Of a stretch of DNA of 64,000 nt, positions 25,768 through 34,678 are shown piece by piece (positions within the stretch are counted from its first letter, which is position 1; every line of letters starts with the position of its first letter). Location: positions 8,340,501-8,404,500 of the forward strand of contig NZ_JAQNDO010000001.1 in the NCBI RefSeq assembly GCF_028369105.1, in the 5' to 3' direction. This DNA is from Polyangium mundeleinium. GTDB taxonomy: Bacteria > Myxococcota_A > Polyangia > Polyangiales > Polyangiaceae. The notes beneath the pieces are model-generated. The model ran no database searches and was not told the origin of the DNA. It was given only the letters and a program-made list of their open reading frames with translations. The position numbers and the translations under genes are program-made.

Positions 25768-27617
25768 CGGAGCACCCACACCCGGCGCGCGCGGGCCGAA
25801 AATGCCGTCGCGCTGCCGGCGTCTTTGCCGAATCGGACGTTCGTGACCTCGTCGGTGACGTCGACCCGGATGGGCTCGCCCGTCGCGAGATCAACGACGT
25901 ACACCCCGGGGGAAGGCGCGCCCGTGGCGACGAGCGCCTGGTCGCCGGAGGGCGAGATTTCCAGCGCGGTCACGGGGCTGCCGAGTTCGAGGCGCGTGTC
26001 CTGCGCGAGCGTGGCCGGCGCATGCAGCGAGAGCGCGCGGCCGACCCTGCAACCAACGACGAGCGTGCGGGGTGCGGCCCGAACAAACACGGGATCGGTG
26101 CAGGTGTCGCGGGAAAGGTCGGGCGCCGCGAGGAGGCCCTTTCCTTCGAGCGGGACGCGCGCGATGCGCGAGGAGCCAAGCGCAGCAAAGGCAAACCCCG
26201 ATTTGACGGCGACGGCCGAGACGGGATCCACGAGCGAGAGGTGCCGAACGAGCTGCGCGCTCGGCGGCGTTCGAGGCGCGAAGACCTCGATCGCGTCGGG
26301 ATAGGCGCGCGGGCGAGGATCGGCGACGGCCGCGACGGCCCAGGTGCCTTCGGCGTCGAGCGCGACGGCGCTCGGGATGGCGCCTCCGAAGCGGAAACGC
26401 GCAATCTCGACGTGGTGCTCGGTGCCGACGACGAGGACGCTGCGATCCACGGCCGAAGGAAAGATCGCGAGGCCGGCCGAGGCGGCAGCGGCGCCCGGGA
26501 GGAGCTGGGTGCGAGGCTCGATCCAGCGCAGGACGCGGAGCGTGTCGGGTTCGAGCGCGCCGATGCGGGTCTGGCCGAGCGCATAAAGAGCGCCGCCGAC
26601 ACGCTCGATCACGCGCGCGGATTGCGCCTCGCGCGAGCTCGTCATGACCACGCCGCTCCGCGGATCGACGACGTCGAGCGCGACACGACGCGCGACGGCC
26701 ACGTGGCCTTGCGGCAGGAGGATCGCGGTTTCGGCGTCGGCCGCGACGTCGATCTTCGCCGCGACCTTGCCTTCGAGCCGCTTCGGCGCGGCCGGCGCAG
26801 GCTCGGCCGGCGGGTTTGCCTGTGGATCGGCCGGCGTGCTCCCAGCGCTCGTCGTCGCGGAGGCGCTCGACGCCGGCGCCGCCGATCTGCCCGGCGAAGG
26901 CGCGGCGTTTGCCGAAGGAATCTCGACCCCCGCGCCGCGCCCTTCCCCGCGCACAGAAAGCGCGCCCCCGAGGAGCGGCGCGAGCACGAGCACGAGCCCG
27001 AGGACCACGAGGCCCACCACGCGCCCCAGCCCGAGCCGCGGCTGCGCGATGCCCACGAACTCGCCGCACATGAGGCAATTCGTGCTGCCGACCATGACGG
27101 GTTCGAGGCAATACGGGCAGGTGAACGTGGACAGCGGGCGCTTGCGGATCGCGGTCGCGCCTTCGAGCGCAGCCGGAAACACCGCGGTGCCGCGGATCCA
27201 CCCGGGGACACTGACGAGCGAGACGCCCGAGGAGATCGGAATCCGGCCGGTCATGAGGCCCCGCACCACGAAGGCGCCCGTCACGGGCCCCATGACGCCG
27301 TCGGTGTCCTCGACGAACCAGAGGAGCTTGTCGCGGGCCTGAGGTTCGAGCTTGGCGAGGTCGCGCGGCAGCGCCTCGGCGACGCTGCCCTCGGGCCGAT
27401 CGGGTGGGCTCGGCGCCGGAAAGAGGTCCGAGAGCGGATCCCACGCGGAGCCGGGGAGGAACCGCTTGCACCCTTCCATGCGGAAGAGCGGGTTCTTCAT
27501 CGCGCCCCCGCCGATCTCGCGGCGGACCGCCTCCAGCCGCACGGGTCCGCGGATGTTGCCCTGCTCGGAGACGTAGAATTCGACGTTCTGGGACACAAGC
27601 GCCCGAAAGGGGCGCAT
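25764..27617 (-). CDS. GYF-like/zinc-ribbon membrane protein with beta-propeller-like domain (617 aa)
   Basis: The start resembles the bacterial GYF_2/DUF4339 fold (FYVSEQGNIRGPV; a second similar segment near FVEDTDGVMGPVTGAF). Then comes a zinc ribbon (CPYC and CLMC, about residues 168-185), one transmembrane helix (about 200-222), an Ala/Pro/Ser spacer and a C-terminal propeller-like region of about 330 residues. The likely topology has the GYF and zinc parts in the cytoplasm and the propeller outside. ATG 27617 lacks a good ribosome-binding site; a GTG at 27596 is an alternative. The stop overlaps the start of the next gene (GTGA). Role unknown; GYF-like modules usually bind peptides or neighbouring membrane proteins. 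Confidence 0.75.
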   Translation of the reverse strand: MRPFRALVSQNVEFYVSEQGNIRGPVRLEAVRREIGGGAMKNPLFRMEGCKRFLPGSAWDPLSDLFPAPSPPDRPEGSVAEALPRDLAKLEPQARDKLLWFVEDTDGVMGPVTGAFVVRGLMTGRIPISSGVSLVSVPGWIRGTAVFPAALEGATAIRKRPLSTFTCPYCLEPVMVGSTNCLMCGEFVGIAQPRLGLGRVVGLVVLGLVLVLAPLLGGALSVRGEGRGAGVEIPSANAAPSPGRSAAPASSASATTSAGSTPADPQANPPAEPAPAAPKRLEGKVAAKIDVAADAETAILLPQGHVAVARRVALDVVDPRSGVVMTSSREAQSARVIERVGGALYALGQTRIGALEPDTLRVLRWIEPRTQLLPGAAAASAGLAIFPSAVDRSVLVVGTEHHVEIARFRFGGAIPSAVALDAEGTWAVAAVADPRPRAYPDAIEVFAPRTPPSAQLVRHLSLVDPVSAVAVKSGFAFAALGSSRIARVPLEGKGLLAAPDLSRDTCTDPVFVRAAPRTLVVGCRVGRALSLHAPATLAQDTRLELGSPVTALEISPSGDQALVATGAPSPGVYVVDLATGEPIRVDVTDEVTNVRFGKDAGSATAFSARARRVWVLR

Positions 27618-27663
27618 GCACTGTACTACGAAGCGTCCGCTCGCCGCATCTTCTCGGCGAAAA

Positions 27664-29124
27664 CTAGGCGACGCGCTTCGTCATCGCCGAGCGATACACG
27701 TGCACGTAGCGGCGCGCCGGGCGATCCCAGCCGAGGTCGAGGCGCATCACGCGGCGCCGGAGCGCCGGCCAGCGGGGCGAGGCCATGGCCGCGAGGGCCC
27801 GCTGCACCGCGCCGACGAGGTGCGTCGACGTGGGTTTGTCGTACAAGAACCCCGTCCCGGTCTCGAGCGCCGCGTCGCAATCGACGATCGTGTCGAGGAG
27901 GCCACCGGTCCGATACGCGACCGGAAGCGCGCCATAACGCTGCGCGTAGAGTTGCACGAGGCCACAGGGCTCGTAGCGCGAGGGGACGAGGACGATGTCC
28001 GCGGCTGCAAACAGGCGGTGCACGAGCGGCTCGGCGGCATCACCGAGGAGACGCGCGCGCTCGGGCGACTTGCCTATCGCGGCTTCGAGCTTCGTGACGA
28101 TCGCGCGATCCCCCGCGCCCGCCACGACCACGCTCGCGTCGCTCTTCAGGAGCTTGGGCAGCGCGGTGGCGAGCAGGTCGCCGCCCTTCTGCGCGGAGAT
28201 GCGGCCGACCGAGACGACGAGCGGGCGCTCGATGTCGATCGGGAGCCCGAGCTCGGCGAGGAGCGCGCTCTTGCAACGCGCCTTGTTCGTCGTGTCCTCG
28301 GCGTCGTACCGCGCAGGCAGCGCAGGATCGGTCATCGGGTTGTACACGGCGTAATCGATGCCGTTCACGATGCCGACGATCTCGTTCTCCTTCGCGCGCG
28401 CCGCGAGCACGCCGTCGAGCCGCTCGCCGTGCTCGGGCGTGAGGATCTCGCGGGCATACGTCGGCGACACCGTGGTGATGGCATCGGCGGCGAGCAGGCC
28501 CGCCTTGAGGAAGCTCACCTTGCCGTAAAACTCGAGGAGCGAAGGCTGGAAGTGCGCGTCGCCGAGGCCGATGACCCGGAGCGCCTCGCGCGGGAAGAGG
28601 CCCTGGCGCGCGAGATCGTGGAGCGTGAGCACCGAGGCCGGACGCGCGTCGCCCTCCCGATCACGCAGGAGGTACGGGACCAGCGCCGCAGGCCAGTCGT
28701 GCGCGTGGACGACCTCGAACGGCGTGCCCGCAAGCGCGCGCTGGCGAACGAGCTCGACCACGGAGAGCGCGAACACGCCGTACCGCCGCGCAGCCGCGAG
28801 ATCCCCCTCGTCCTCGTCGGCGAGGCGCGAGGGGCCCTCGCTGAAGAGCCCCGGGACGTCGAAGAGCACGAGCTCCACGCCCGAGCCGAGCCGCCCGTCG
28901 AAGACCGTGACCTCGACGCGCTCGCCGCCGATGGTGAGGACGAGCGGGGTCAGCCGCCGCGCGATCATGACGCCGGAAGCTTCGATCCCAGGGTAACGCG
29001 GCAGCGCGAGGGTGACCTTGTGCCCGAGGAGCCGGAGCGCCTTCGAGAGCGACGCGACGACGTCGGCGAGGCCGGTAACCTTCACCATCGGCGCGATCTC
29101 GGAAGCGACGAAGAGGATGTCCAT
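27664..29124 (-). CDS. glgA: Glycogen synthase (ADP-glucose type)
   Basis: A 486-residue GT5-family glycosyltransferase that extends alpha-1,4-glucan from ADP-glucose. The N-terminal MDILFVASEIAP and the C-terminal donor-site motifs PSRYEPCGLVQLY and RTGGLLDTI are clear. The usual KxGGLADV loop near residue 15 reads KVTGLADV, so the first glycine of the pair is threonine, which is unusual for this loop. ATG 29124 gives the standard length; longer upstream frames are not coding in character. It is 46 bases upstream of the propeller gene on the same strand. No other glycogen gene is nearby. Confidence 0.93.
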   Translation of the reverse strand: MDILFVASEIAPMVKVTGLADVVASLSKALRLLGHKVTLALPRYPGIEASGVMIARRLTPLVLTIGGERVEVTVFDGRLGSGVELVLFDVPGLFSEGPSRLADEDEGDLAAARRYGVFALSVVELVRQRALAGTPFEVVHAHDWPAALVPYLLRDREGDARPASVLTLHDLARQGLFPREALRVIGLGDAHFQPSLLEFYGKVSFLKAGLLAADAITTVSPTYAREILTPEHGERLDGVLAARAKENEIVGIVNGIDYAVYNPMTDPALPARYDAEDTTNKARCKSALLAELGLPIDIERPLVVSVGRISAQKGGDLLATALPKLLKSDASVVVAGAGDRAIVTKLEAAIGKSPERARLLGDAAEPLVHRLFAAADIVLVPSRYEPCGLVQLYAQRYGALPVAYRTGGLLDTIVDCDAALETGTGFLYDKPTSTHLVGAVQRALAAMASPRWPALRRRVMRLDLGWDRPARRYVHVYRSAMTKRVA

Positions 29125-29251
29125 GCGCGGGCGGGTGTAGCACGACTCGCGGCCGCGACGTAGACCGAGCGTGGGCCGAAAGGGTCGGTCGAGGGCCGAC
29201 CGGCGAACGCGGGCGGTAGCTCCCGACGGCAGCCAGGCTAGGATGGCGACC

Positions 29252-30376
29252 ATGACGCGCATCAGCGCGCACGAGCTCGGCGCCACGGAAGGCCCTTTCG
29301 GGCGAGGGATGAAGGTCGTACGCCCGGACGAGGTGCCCGAGGGGTCCGTCGTCTCCATCCTCCGCGTGCCCCCGGAGGCGAAGGGCATGCGGCTCGACCG
29401 GTTCGTGCAATCGCAGCTCAGGCGGACGAGCCGGACCCGCGCCCAGAAGATCATCGCGCTCGGCGCCTACGCCCCGGATGCGCGCCGCCTGCGCGGCAAT
29501 GACCGCGTGCAGCCCGAGCAGCTCATCCTGCTCTGGCGTCCGCCGTGGGACGAGAAGGCGCCCGACGTCACGCTGCGCATCCTGCACGAGGACGCGCACC
29601 TGCTCGCGGTCGACAAACCCGCCGGGATCCCCGTGCATCCCACGGCGCGGTACCACCAGAGCACCGTGGTCAAACTGCTCGAAAACGCCCGCGAGGGCGA
29701 GCGGCTCATGCTCTCGCACCGGCTCGACCGGGAGACGAGCGGGGTCCTCTTGCTCGCGCGGACGAGCGAAGCGGACAGGCACGTGAAATGGCAGTTCGCC
29801 CGCGGCGCGACGCGCCCCGGCGCGCAAGAGCGCAGCGTGCACAAGGAGTACCTGGCGATCACCTGGGGCGCGGACGAAGAGGACGCCTTCCGCGTGGAGG
29901 CGCCGCTCGAGCTCGATCCGACGAGCCGCTACGGCGTGAAGATGCGCGTCGCGCAGCCCGGCGAGGGTTTGCCCTCGGCCACGCGTTGCGCGGTGCTCGG
30001 ACGGCGGAGAAACCCCGCGACGGGGCGGATCTACGCGCTCGTGCGCTGCACGCTGGAGACCGGCCGGCAGCACCAGATCCGCGTGCACCTCGCGTCGCGC
30101 GGGACGCCGGTCGTCGGGGACAAACTGTACGGGCCGGATGATGAGCTCTTCGGGCGCGGAGCGGACGGCCTGCTCACGGACGAGGACCGCGAGACGCTCG
30201 AGCTCGATCGGCACGCGCTGCACGCGGCCGTGCTGGAGCTCGATCACCCGGCGGACGAGGGGCGCAGGCTCCGCGTGGAGGCGCCACTGCCGCCGGATCT
30301 CGGAGAGTTCTGGGCGAGCCTGGAAGAAGTCGCGGCTTCCGCTCCTGCACCAACGGATCAGTACATCGGGATCTGA
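29252..30376 (+). CDS. RluA family pseudouridine synthase
   Basis: A 374-residue RNA pseudouridine synthase. An S4-like RNA-binding region occupies about residues 35-95 (MRLDRFVQSQLRR), followed by the catalytic domain with HRLDRETSG, in which D159 is the catalytic aspartate. The later motifs GRQHQIRVHL and GDKLYG are also present. ATG 29252 with AGGA upstream is chosen; an ATG at 29243 is possible. The particular rRNA or tRNA target cannot be told from sequence. It is divergent from glgA, and its 3' end overlaps the convergent membrane-protein gene by 19 bases. Confidence 0.93.
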   Translation: MTRISAHELGATEGPFGRGMKVVRPDEVPEGSVVSILRVPPEAKGMRLDRFVQSQLRRTSRTRAQKIIALGAYAPDARRLRGNDRVQPEQLILLWRPPWDEKAPDVTLRILHEDAHLLAVDKPAGIPVHPTARYHQSTVVKLLENAREGERLMLSHRLDRETSGVLLLARTSEADRHVKWQFARGATRPGAQERSVHKEYLAITWGADEEDAFRVEAPLELDPTSRYGVKMRVAQPGEGLPSATRCAVLGRRRNPATGRIYALVRCTLETGRQHQIRVHLASRGTPVVGDKLYGPDDELFGRGADGLLTDEDRETLELDRHALHAAVLELDHPADEGRRLRVEAPLPPDLGEFWASLEEVAASAPAPTDQYIGI

Positions 30377-31068
30377 TCCCCCGACGAAGGCCGAGGCGCC
30401 GGCGGGAGCGCGCTGCCGCGACGGCGCCCCACGGCGCCGAGCGCCCCGCCGAACGTCGCCGCGAGCAGCGTGATCACGGCGCCGGCGAAGCTGAGCCACG
30501 CCGCGCGGACGAGCTCGCCCCGATCGAAACGGAAGGACTGGGTGAAGGGCTCGGTCGTCCGCTGCGCGAAGGTGATGGTCGGCTCGAGGCCGGCTGGACG
30601 GCCGAACTCCTCCGTGCCGAACAACGGCGGCGCACCGTTCCCGACGACGAACACGAGGAGCGCGAGCGAGACGGCCCAGGTGAGCACGCCCGCGAGCGCA
30701 CCGTCTCCGCGGCGAATCGCGCCGCCGAGCTTGGCCGCCGCGTAGCTGCCCACGAAGAGCGCGACGAGCGAGGCGAAGGCCATCCACAAGGCCATGCCCG
30801 CCCCGAGGCGCTCGAGCGACGCGCGGCCGCCCGGATCGAGGACGGACACGCCGGTCGCGAACCCGAGCAGCCCGAGGAGCACGAGCGTGCCGAGCGCGAG
30901 GAAGAGGCCGGCGAGCACCGAGCTCCATCGGATGCGCGAGAGGTCACGCTCCTCGAAGGCGTCGAGCATCTTCCGCACGCCGGACGGCGGCATTTGCTCG
31001 TCGATCGTTGGCGTCGCAGGGACTTCGCCGAGATCCCGGGGGGGTGGCTTGATGGGCGCGTTCGACAT
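30358..31068 (-). CDS. Hypothetical membrane protein, four helices (236 aa)
   Basis: ATG 31068 gives a protein with a Pro-rich cytoplasmic N-terminus (MSNAPIKPPPRDLGE), an amphipathic helix (about residues 30-45) and four hydrophobic helices (about 50-75, 85-112, 122-145, 195-220). The short segment between helices 3 and 4 probably faces the periplasm. The tail is Ser/Pro-rich. I do not recognise the family. It lies 37 bases after the ribbon-helix-helix gene and appears to be the last gene of the zinc-finger ParA operon. Confidence 0.75.
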   Translation of the reverse strand: MSNAPIKPPPRDLGEVPATPTIDEQMPPSGVRKMLDAFEERDLSRIRWSSVLAGLFLALGTLVLLGLLGFATGVSVLDPGGRASLERLGAGMALWMAFASLVALFVGSYAAAKLGGAIRRGDGALAGVLTWAVSLALLVFVVGNGAPPLFGTEEFGRPAGLEPTITFAQRTTEPFTQSFRFDRGELVRAAWLSFAGAVITLLAATFGGALGAVGRRRGSALPPAPRPSSGDQIPMY

Positions 31069-31105
31069 CGCCCCGGCGCGGTGCAAGCGCCGAGCCGCGG
31101 ACGGA

Positions 31106-31414
31106 TCAGATCCCCTTCGGGACCTTTTCCAGATCGACCTGCTCGAGCGCGTGACGGATGAGCGCGCTGCGGCTCGCCTTGGTCAAGCCGCGCGCCTTCA
31201 AGGCCTCGACCATCTCGTCCAGGCGCTCGAGGTCGTCCGTGTACATCGAGATGCAGATGACCTTGTAATGCGTCGGGCGCTCCGCGGCGGGCTTCTGCGC
31301 CCGCGCGCTCGGCTTCCCCGCGGGCGTGTAAAACGCCCCGGAGAGGACCCCTTCGACCTCGTCGCGATCGAGGAGCGCGTGCGCGGCCTCGGAGAATTCG
31401 CCCTCGTGCTTCAT
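31106..31414 (-). CDS. Ribbon-helix-helix DNA-binding protein (102 aa)
   Basis: The C-terminal half fits a ribbon-helix-helix (CopG/ParG-like) domain: a beta strand (HYKVICISMYTDD) then helices LERLDEMVEALKAR and SRSALIRHALEQ. The N-terminal 50 residues are acidic then basic and probably flexible. Such proteins often act as centromere-binding or autorepressor partners of ParA ATPases. Here the gene begins nine bases after the stop of a ParA-type gene, which supports that role (inference). The start is ATG 31414 with GAGAGG just upstream. Confidence 0.8.
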   Translation of the reverse strand: MKHEGEFSEAAHALLDRDEVEGVLSGAFYTPAGKPSARAQKPAAERPTHYKVICISMYTDDLERLDEMVEALKARGLTKASRSALIRHALEQVDLEKVPKGI

Positions 31415-31423
31415 CGTCCTCTC

Positions 31424-32800
31424 CTAAGCGGTCGCTGCGGCGGTTCGCGCGGGCTTCGTGTCCTTCGTGTCCTTCGCGCCCTTCGCCGCGCCTTCTCGGC
31501 TCTGGATGATGCGGTCCACGACGACGCCGTAGTCCTCCGCGGCAGGCGTGCCGGCGGCGTACTCGAAGATCGTTTGCCCCTGCGCCGGCGCTTCCTTCAC
31601 CTTGATCGCAGCGCGCACCGGGGGCAGGCACCGGTCGCCGAAGTGCTGCTTCAGCGTGGTGACGGCCTCGCGGCAGATTTTCGCGCGCGAATCGAAGAAC
31701 GTGGGGAGCACGCCCCAGATCTGCACCGGGTGGTGGAGGAGCGCGTTCACGTTCTTCACGGTCTTGATGACCTGACGCACGCCGACGAGGGAGAGGTAGT
31801 CACAAGCGACGGGCACGAGCACGCTGTCGGCGAAGACGAGCGCGTTCTGGTTCATCAAGGACAGGCTCGGCGAGCAGTCGAGCACCACATAGTCGTAGCC
31901 CGCGGCGGCGGCGCTCAGGCGCTCGCAGAGCACGCGGTCGCGGTTCTGCCGGCCCGCGAGGTAGAGCTCCGCGGCGGCGAGCGTCTCGTTGGAGCCCAAA
32001 AGGTCCAGGTTCGGACGAACGACACGCGTCGCGTCCGCGACCCGGAGGCCCATCACGAGGACGTGGTAAAGCGAGCGCTCGACGTTCGCGCCGAGCGAGA
32101 CGGACACGTTGCCCTGCGCGTCCGTGTCGACGAGCAGGACCTTCTTGCCGCGCGACGCGAGGCCGGCGGCGACGCTCACGGCCGTCGTCGTCTTGCCCGT
32201 GCCACCCTTGTGGTTGAACACGGCGAGGTACCGCGGCACGGACGCGTCTGCGGCCGGCTCCTTCGGCGCCTCGGGCGCGGCGGGCGTCGCCTGCGAGGCC
32301 TGCGCCGCCGGAGTCGTCCGCTTGTTCGCGACCTGCGGCACCACGGGCACGGCCACGGCCGGCGAGGTCGACGAGGAAGCGCGCTTCGGCGGCGTCGTGG
32401 CGCTCGACGGGCCCGACGCACGCGTCGCCACGGCCCGCGGCACCGCCTGCGGCGGCGGCGAGGGCGCGACGGCCTGCGGCGTGACCTCGGCGGCAATCTC
32501 GCCGAGCCGCACGCCGCTCGCTTCCCGCTGGAGCTGGGTCCGGCAGGGCATCGAGCACGCGTAGGTGCGACGGCCCCCGAGATACATCACCTGCGAAGCG
32601 AGCTCGGGCTGGAACCGCTTCGCGCAGGCATCACACGTCGCGAGCTTGTCCCCCTGCCCTTCGCCGCCGAGCTGGCTCTTCTCCAGGCACTTCTGGGAGC
32701 AGTAGAACGAGAACCCGCCGTCCCGCTCCTCCATCTGGTAGCGGAACTGGACGTCGAAATCCGACCCGCAAACGCTGCACGACTCCCTGATCCCGGCCAC
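31424..32800 (-). CDS. ParA-family ATPase with two N-terminal zinc-finger-like motifs
   Basis: A 458-residue fusion. The first 90 residues hold two Cys sets (CSVC with CSQKC, then CDAC with CSMPC), resembling small treble-clef/TRASH-type zinc knuckles. An Ala/Pro/Thr-rich linker follows, then a ParA/MinD ATPase with deviant Walker A NHKGGTGKTTT (signature lysine K198, phosphate-binding K203), VDTDAQGN and LDCSPSL. Such ATPases position cargo (DNA, chemoreceptor clusters, other complexes). The first GTG at 32806 sits only one base from AAGGAG, so the second GTG at 32800, seven bases away, is preferred. The C-terminal tail has KDTKDTK repeats. It leads an operon with a ribbon-helix-helix protein and a membrane protein. 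It is distinct from the parA at 42217. Confidence 0.85.
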   Translation of the reverse strand: MAGIRESCSVCGSDFDVQFRYQMEERDGGFSFYCSQKCLEKSQLGGEGQGDKLATCDACAKRFQPELASQVMYLGGRRTYACSMPCRTQLQREASGVRLGEIAAEVTPQAVAPSPPPQAVPRAVATRASGPSSATTPPKRASSSTSPAVAVPVVPQVANKRTTPAAQASQATPAAPEAPKEPAADASVPRYLAVFNHKGGTGKTTTAVSVAAGLASRGKKVLLVDTDAQGNVSVSLGANVERSLYHVLVMGLRVADATRVVRPNLDLLGSNETLAAAELYLAGRQNRDRVLCERLSAAAAGYDYVVLDCSPSLSLMNQNALVFADSVLVPVACDYLSLVGVRQVIKTVKNVNALLHHPVQIWGVLPTFFDSRAKICREAVTTLKQHFGDRCLPPVRAAIKVKEAPAQGQTIFEYAAGTPAAEDYGVVVDRIIQSREGAAKGAKDTKDTKPARTAAATA

Positions 32801-33019
32801 CGCCACGCTCCTTGAAGCTCGCCGCGGCGCCCCGCCGCGACGCTGTCAGCCACCAACAGCACAGCTAGATCGGGGGAGCCAAATTTTTGTGTGCGTTTTT
32901 TTTGCCAGGATCCGTGAGGCTGGATCCATCGGCGGTGCGAAAGGACACTACGAGGGGCCGAGACCAGGGCGTTTGGCGAGGCGCGGGCGGCGCGGCGGGC
33001 AGGGCGGGAGACGCCGCGA

Positions 33020-34600
33020 TCAGTGCCGGAAATGCCGGACGCCCGTGAAGATCATCGCAGCGCCTGCCTTGTCGGCGGCCGCGATCACGTCAGCGTCCTT
33101 CACGCTCCCGCCCGGCTGCACGAAGGCGGTGACGCCCGCTTCGAGGGCGAGCTCGACGCCATCCGGGAACGGGAAAAACGCGTCGGAGGCGAGCACGGCG
33201 CCGCGGGCCTCAACGTCGGCCTTGCGGCAGGCGATGCGCACGCTCTCGACGCGCGACATCTGCCCCGCGCCCACGCCCACCGTGCGGCCCTCCTTGGCGA
33301 GCACGATGGCGTTCGACTTCACGTGCTTGCAGACCTTCCACGCGAGGTCGAGCGCCGCGAGCTCCTCCGGCGTCGGCGCGCGCTTCGAGACGACCCGCGC
33401 CTTCTCGACCTCGCCGCGCGCGGTCGCGTCGCGCCCCTGCACGACGAGGCCGCCGCCCACGCGCTTCCAGGTGAGCTCGTCGAGCTCGGCCGGCAGGAGC
33501 ACACGCGTGGCGAGCAAGCGCAGGTTCTTCTTCGCGCGGAGAACCGGGAGCGCGTCGTCCGCGAACGAAGGCGCCACGACGCACTCGAGGAACGTCTCGG
33601 CGAGCGCCTCGGCCGTCGCGCGATCGACGGGCCGGTTCAACGCGACGATCCCACCGAAGGCGCTGAGGGCATCGGCATCCCGCGCGAGCCGATACGCGCG
33701 CTCGATCGCATCGGCCACGGCCACGCCCGAGGGGTTCGCGTGTTTCACCACGACGGCCGCGGGCCGCTCGTGCTCGCGCACCGCTTCGAGCGCGGCGTCG
33801 ACGTCGACGAGGTTGTTGAACGAGAGCTCCTTGCCGCCAGCGCCGAGCGCGTCGGCGAGCGAGAGCGAGCCCTCGGGCGCCACGCGCTCGCGATAAAACG
33901 CGCCCGATTGATGCGGGTTTTCGCCGTACCTGAGGCCGTACGCCCGTTCGAACGTGAGCGTCAGGTACCGCGGATACGCATCGCGCTTCGGCTGCGCCTT
34001 CTCCTCGGCCGGATCCGGATCCCCGAGCGACGACAGGTATGCCGACACCGCGCCGTCGTACGCGGCCGTGTGCGCGAACGCCTTGGCCGCGAGCTTGCGT
34101 CGCGTCGCGGCCGACACCTCGCCGCCGCTCGCCTCGATCTCGGCGAGCACCGCCTCGTAATCGGCCGGATCACACACGACGGCGACGCGCCCGTGGTTCT
34201 TCGCGGCGCTGCGCACCATCGCGGGCCCGCCGATGTCGATCTGCTCGATGACCTCTGCGAGGAGCACGCCCGGCTTCGCGACGGTCTGCGTGAAGGGGTA
34301 GAGATTCACGGCGACGAGGTCGATCGGGGCGCCGCCGAGGCGCTCGAGATCGGCTTGATCGATATCGCCGCGCATGAGGATGCCGCCGTGCACGCGCGGG
34401 TGGAGCGTCTTCACGCGCCCGCCCATCACCTCGGGCGAGCCCGTGAAGGACTCCACGCTGGTGACGGCCAGCCCCGCGTCTGCGAGCGCTTTGAGCGTGC
34501 CGCCGGTCGAGAGGATCTCCACGCCCCGCGCCACGAGCGCGCGCGCGAACGGAAGGAGTCCCGCCTTGTCGTAGACCGAGATGAGGGCTCGTCGGATCAT
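33020..34600 (-). CDS. purH: Bifunctional AICAR formyltransferase / IMP cyclohydrolase
   Basis: A 526-residue enzyme for the last two steps of IMP synthesis in the cytoplasm. The N-terminal cyclohydrolase domain (about 1-150) has STGGT, RVKTLHP and HGGIL. The C-terminal transformylase (about 195-526) has RYGENPHQ, KHANPSG with the catalytic Lys-His, SAFGGI and DAFFPFPD. It ends with the family-typical FTGVRHFRH. The length matches the family. It lies 78 bases after lon on the same strand with no obvious terminator between. Confidence 0.97.
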   Translation of the reverse strand: MIRRALISVYDKAGLLPFARALVARGVEILSTGGTLKALADAGLAVTSVESFTGSPEVMGGRVKTLHPRVHGGILMRGDIDQADLERLGGAPIDLVAVNLYPFTQTVAKPGVLLAEVIEQIDIGGPAMVRSAAKNHGRVAVVCDPADYEAVLAEIEASGGEVSAATRRKLAAKAFAHTAAYDGAVSAYLSSLGDPDPAEEKAQPKRDAYPRYLTLTFERAYGLRYGENPHQSGAFYRERVAPEGSLSLADALGAGGKELSFNNLVDVDAALEAVREHERPAAVVVKHANPSGVAVADAIERAYRLARDADALSAFGGIVALNRPVDRATAEALAETFLECVVAPSFADDALPVLRAKKNLRLLATRVLLPAELDELTWKRVGGGLVVQGRDATARGEVEKARVVSKRAPTPEELAALDLAWKVCKHVKSNAIVLAKEGRTVGVGAGQMSRVESVRIACRKADVEARGAVLASDAFFPFPDGVELALEAGVTAFVQPGGSVKDADVIAAADKAGAAMIFTGVRHFRH

Positions 34601-34678
34601 GGCGGCGAGCGACTAGCGCGCCGCGGCGATCCTTGCCAGCAGGGAGACGAGAGGAAACGTGGAGGGAGGAGACCTGGC

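Noticed and set aside
32870-32960. T-run with GGATCC repeats as a purH terminator
   Set aside because: The T-run lies on the plus strand, before the stem; on the minus strand the stem is followed by A. It is more likely an AT-rich promoter region for the zinc-finger ParA operon.
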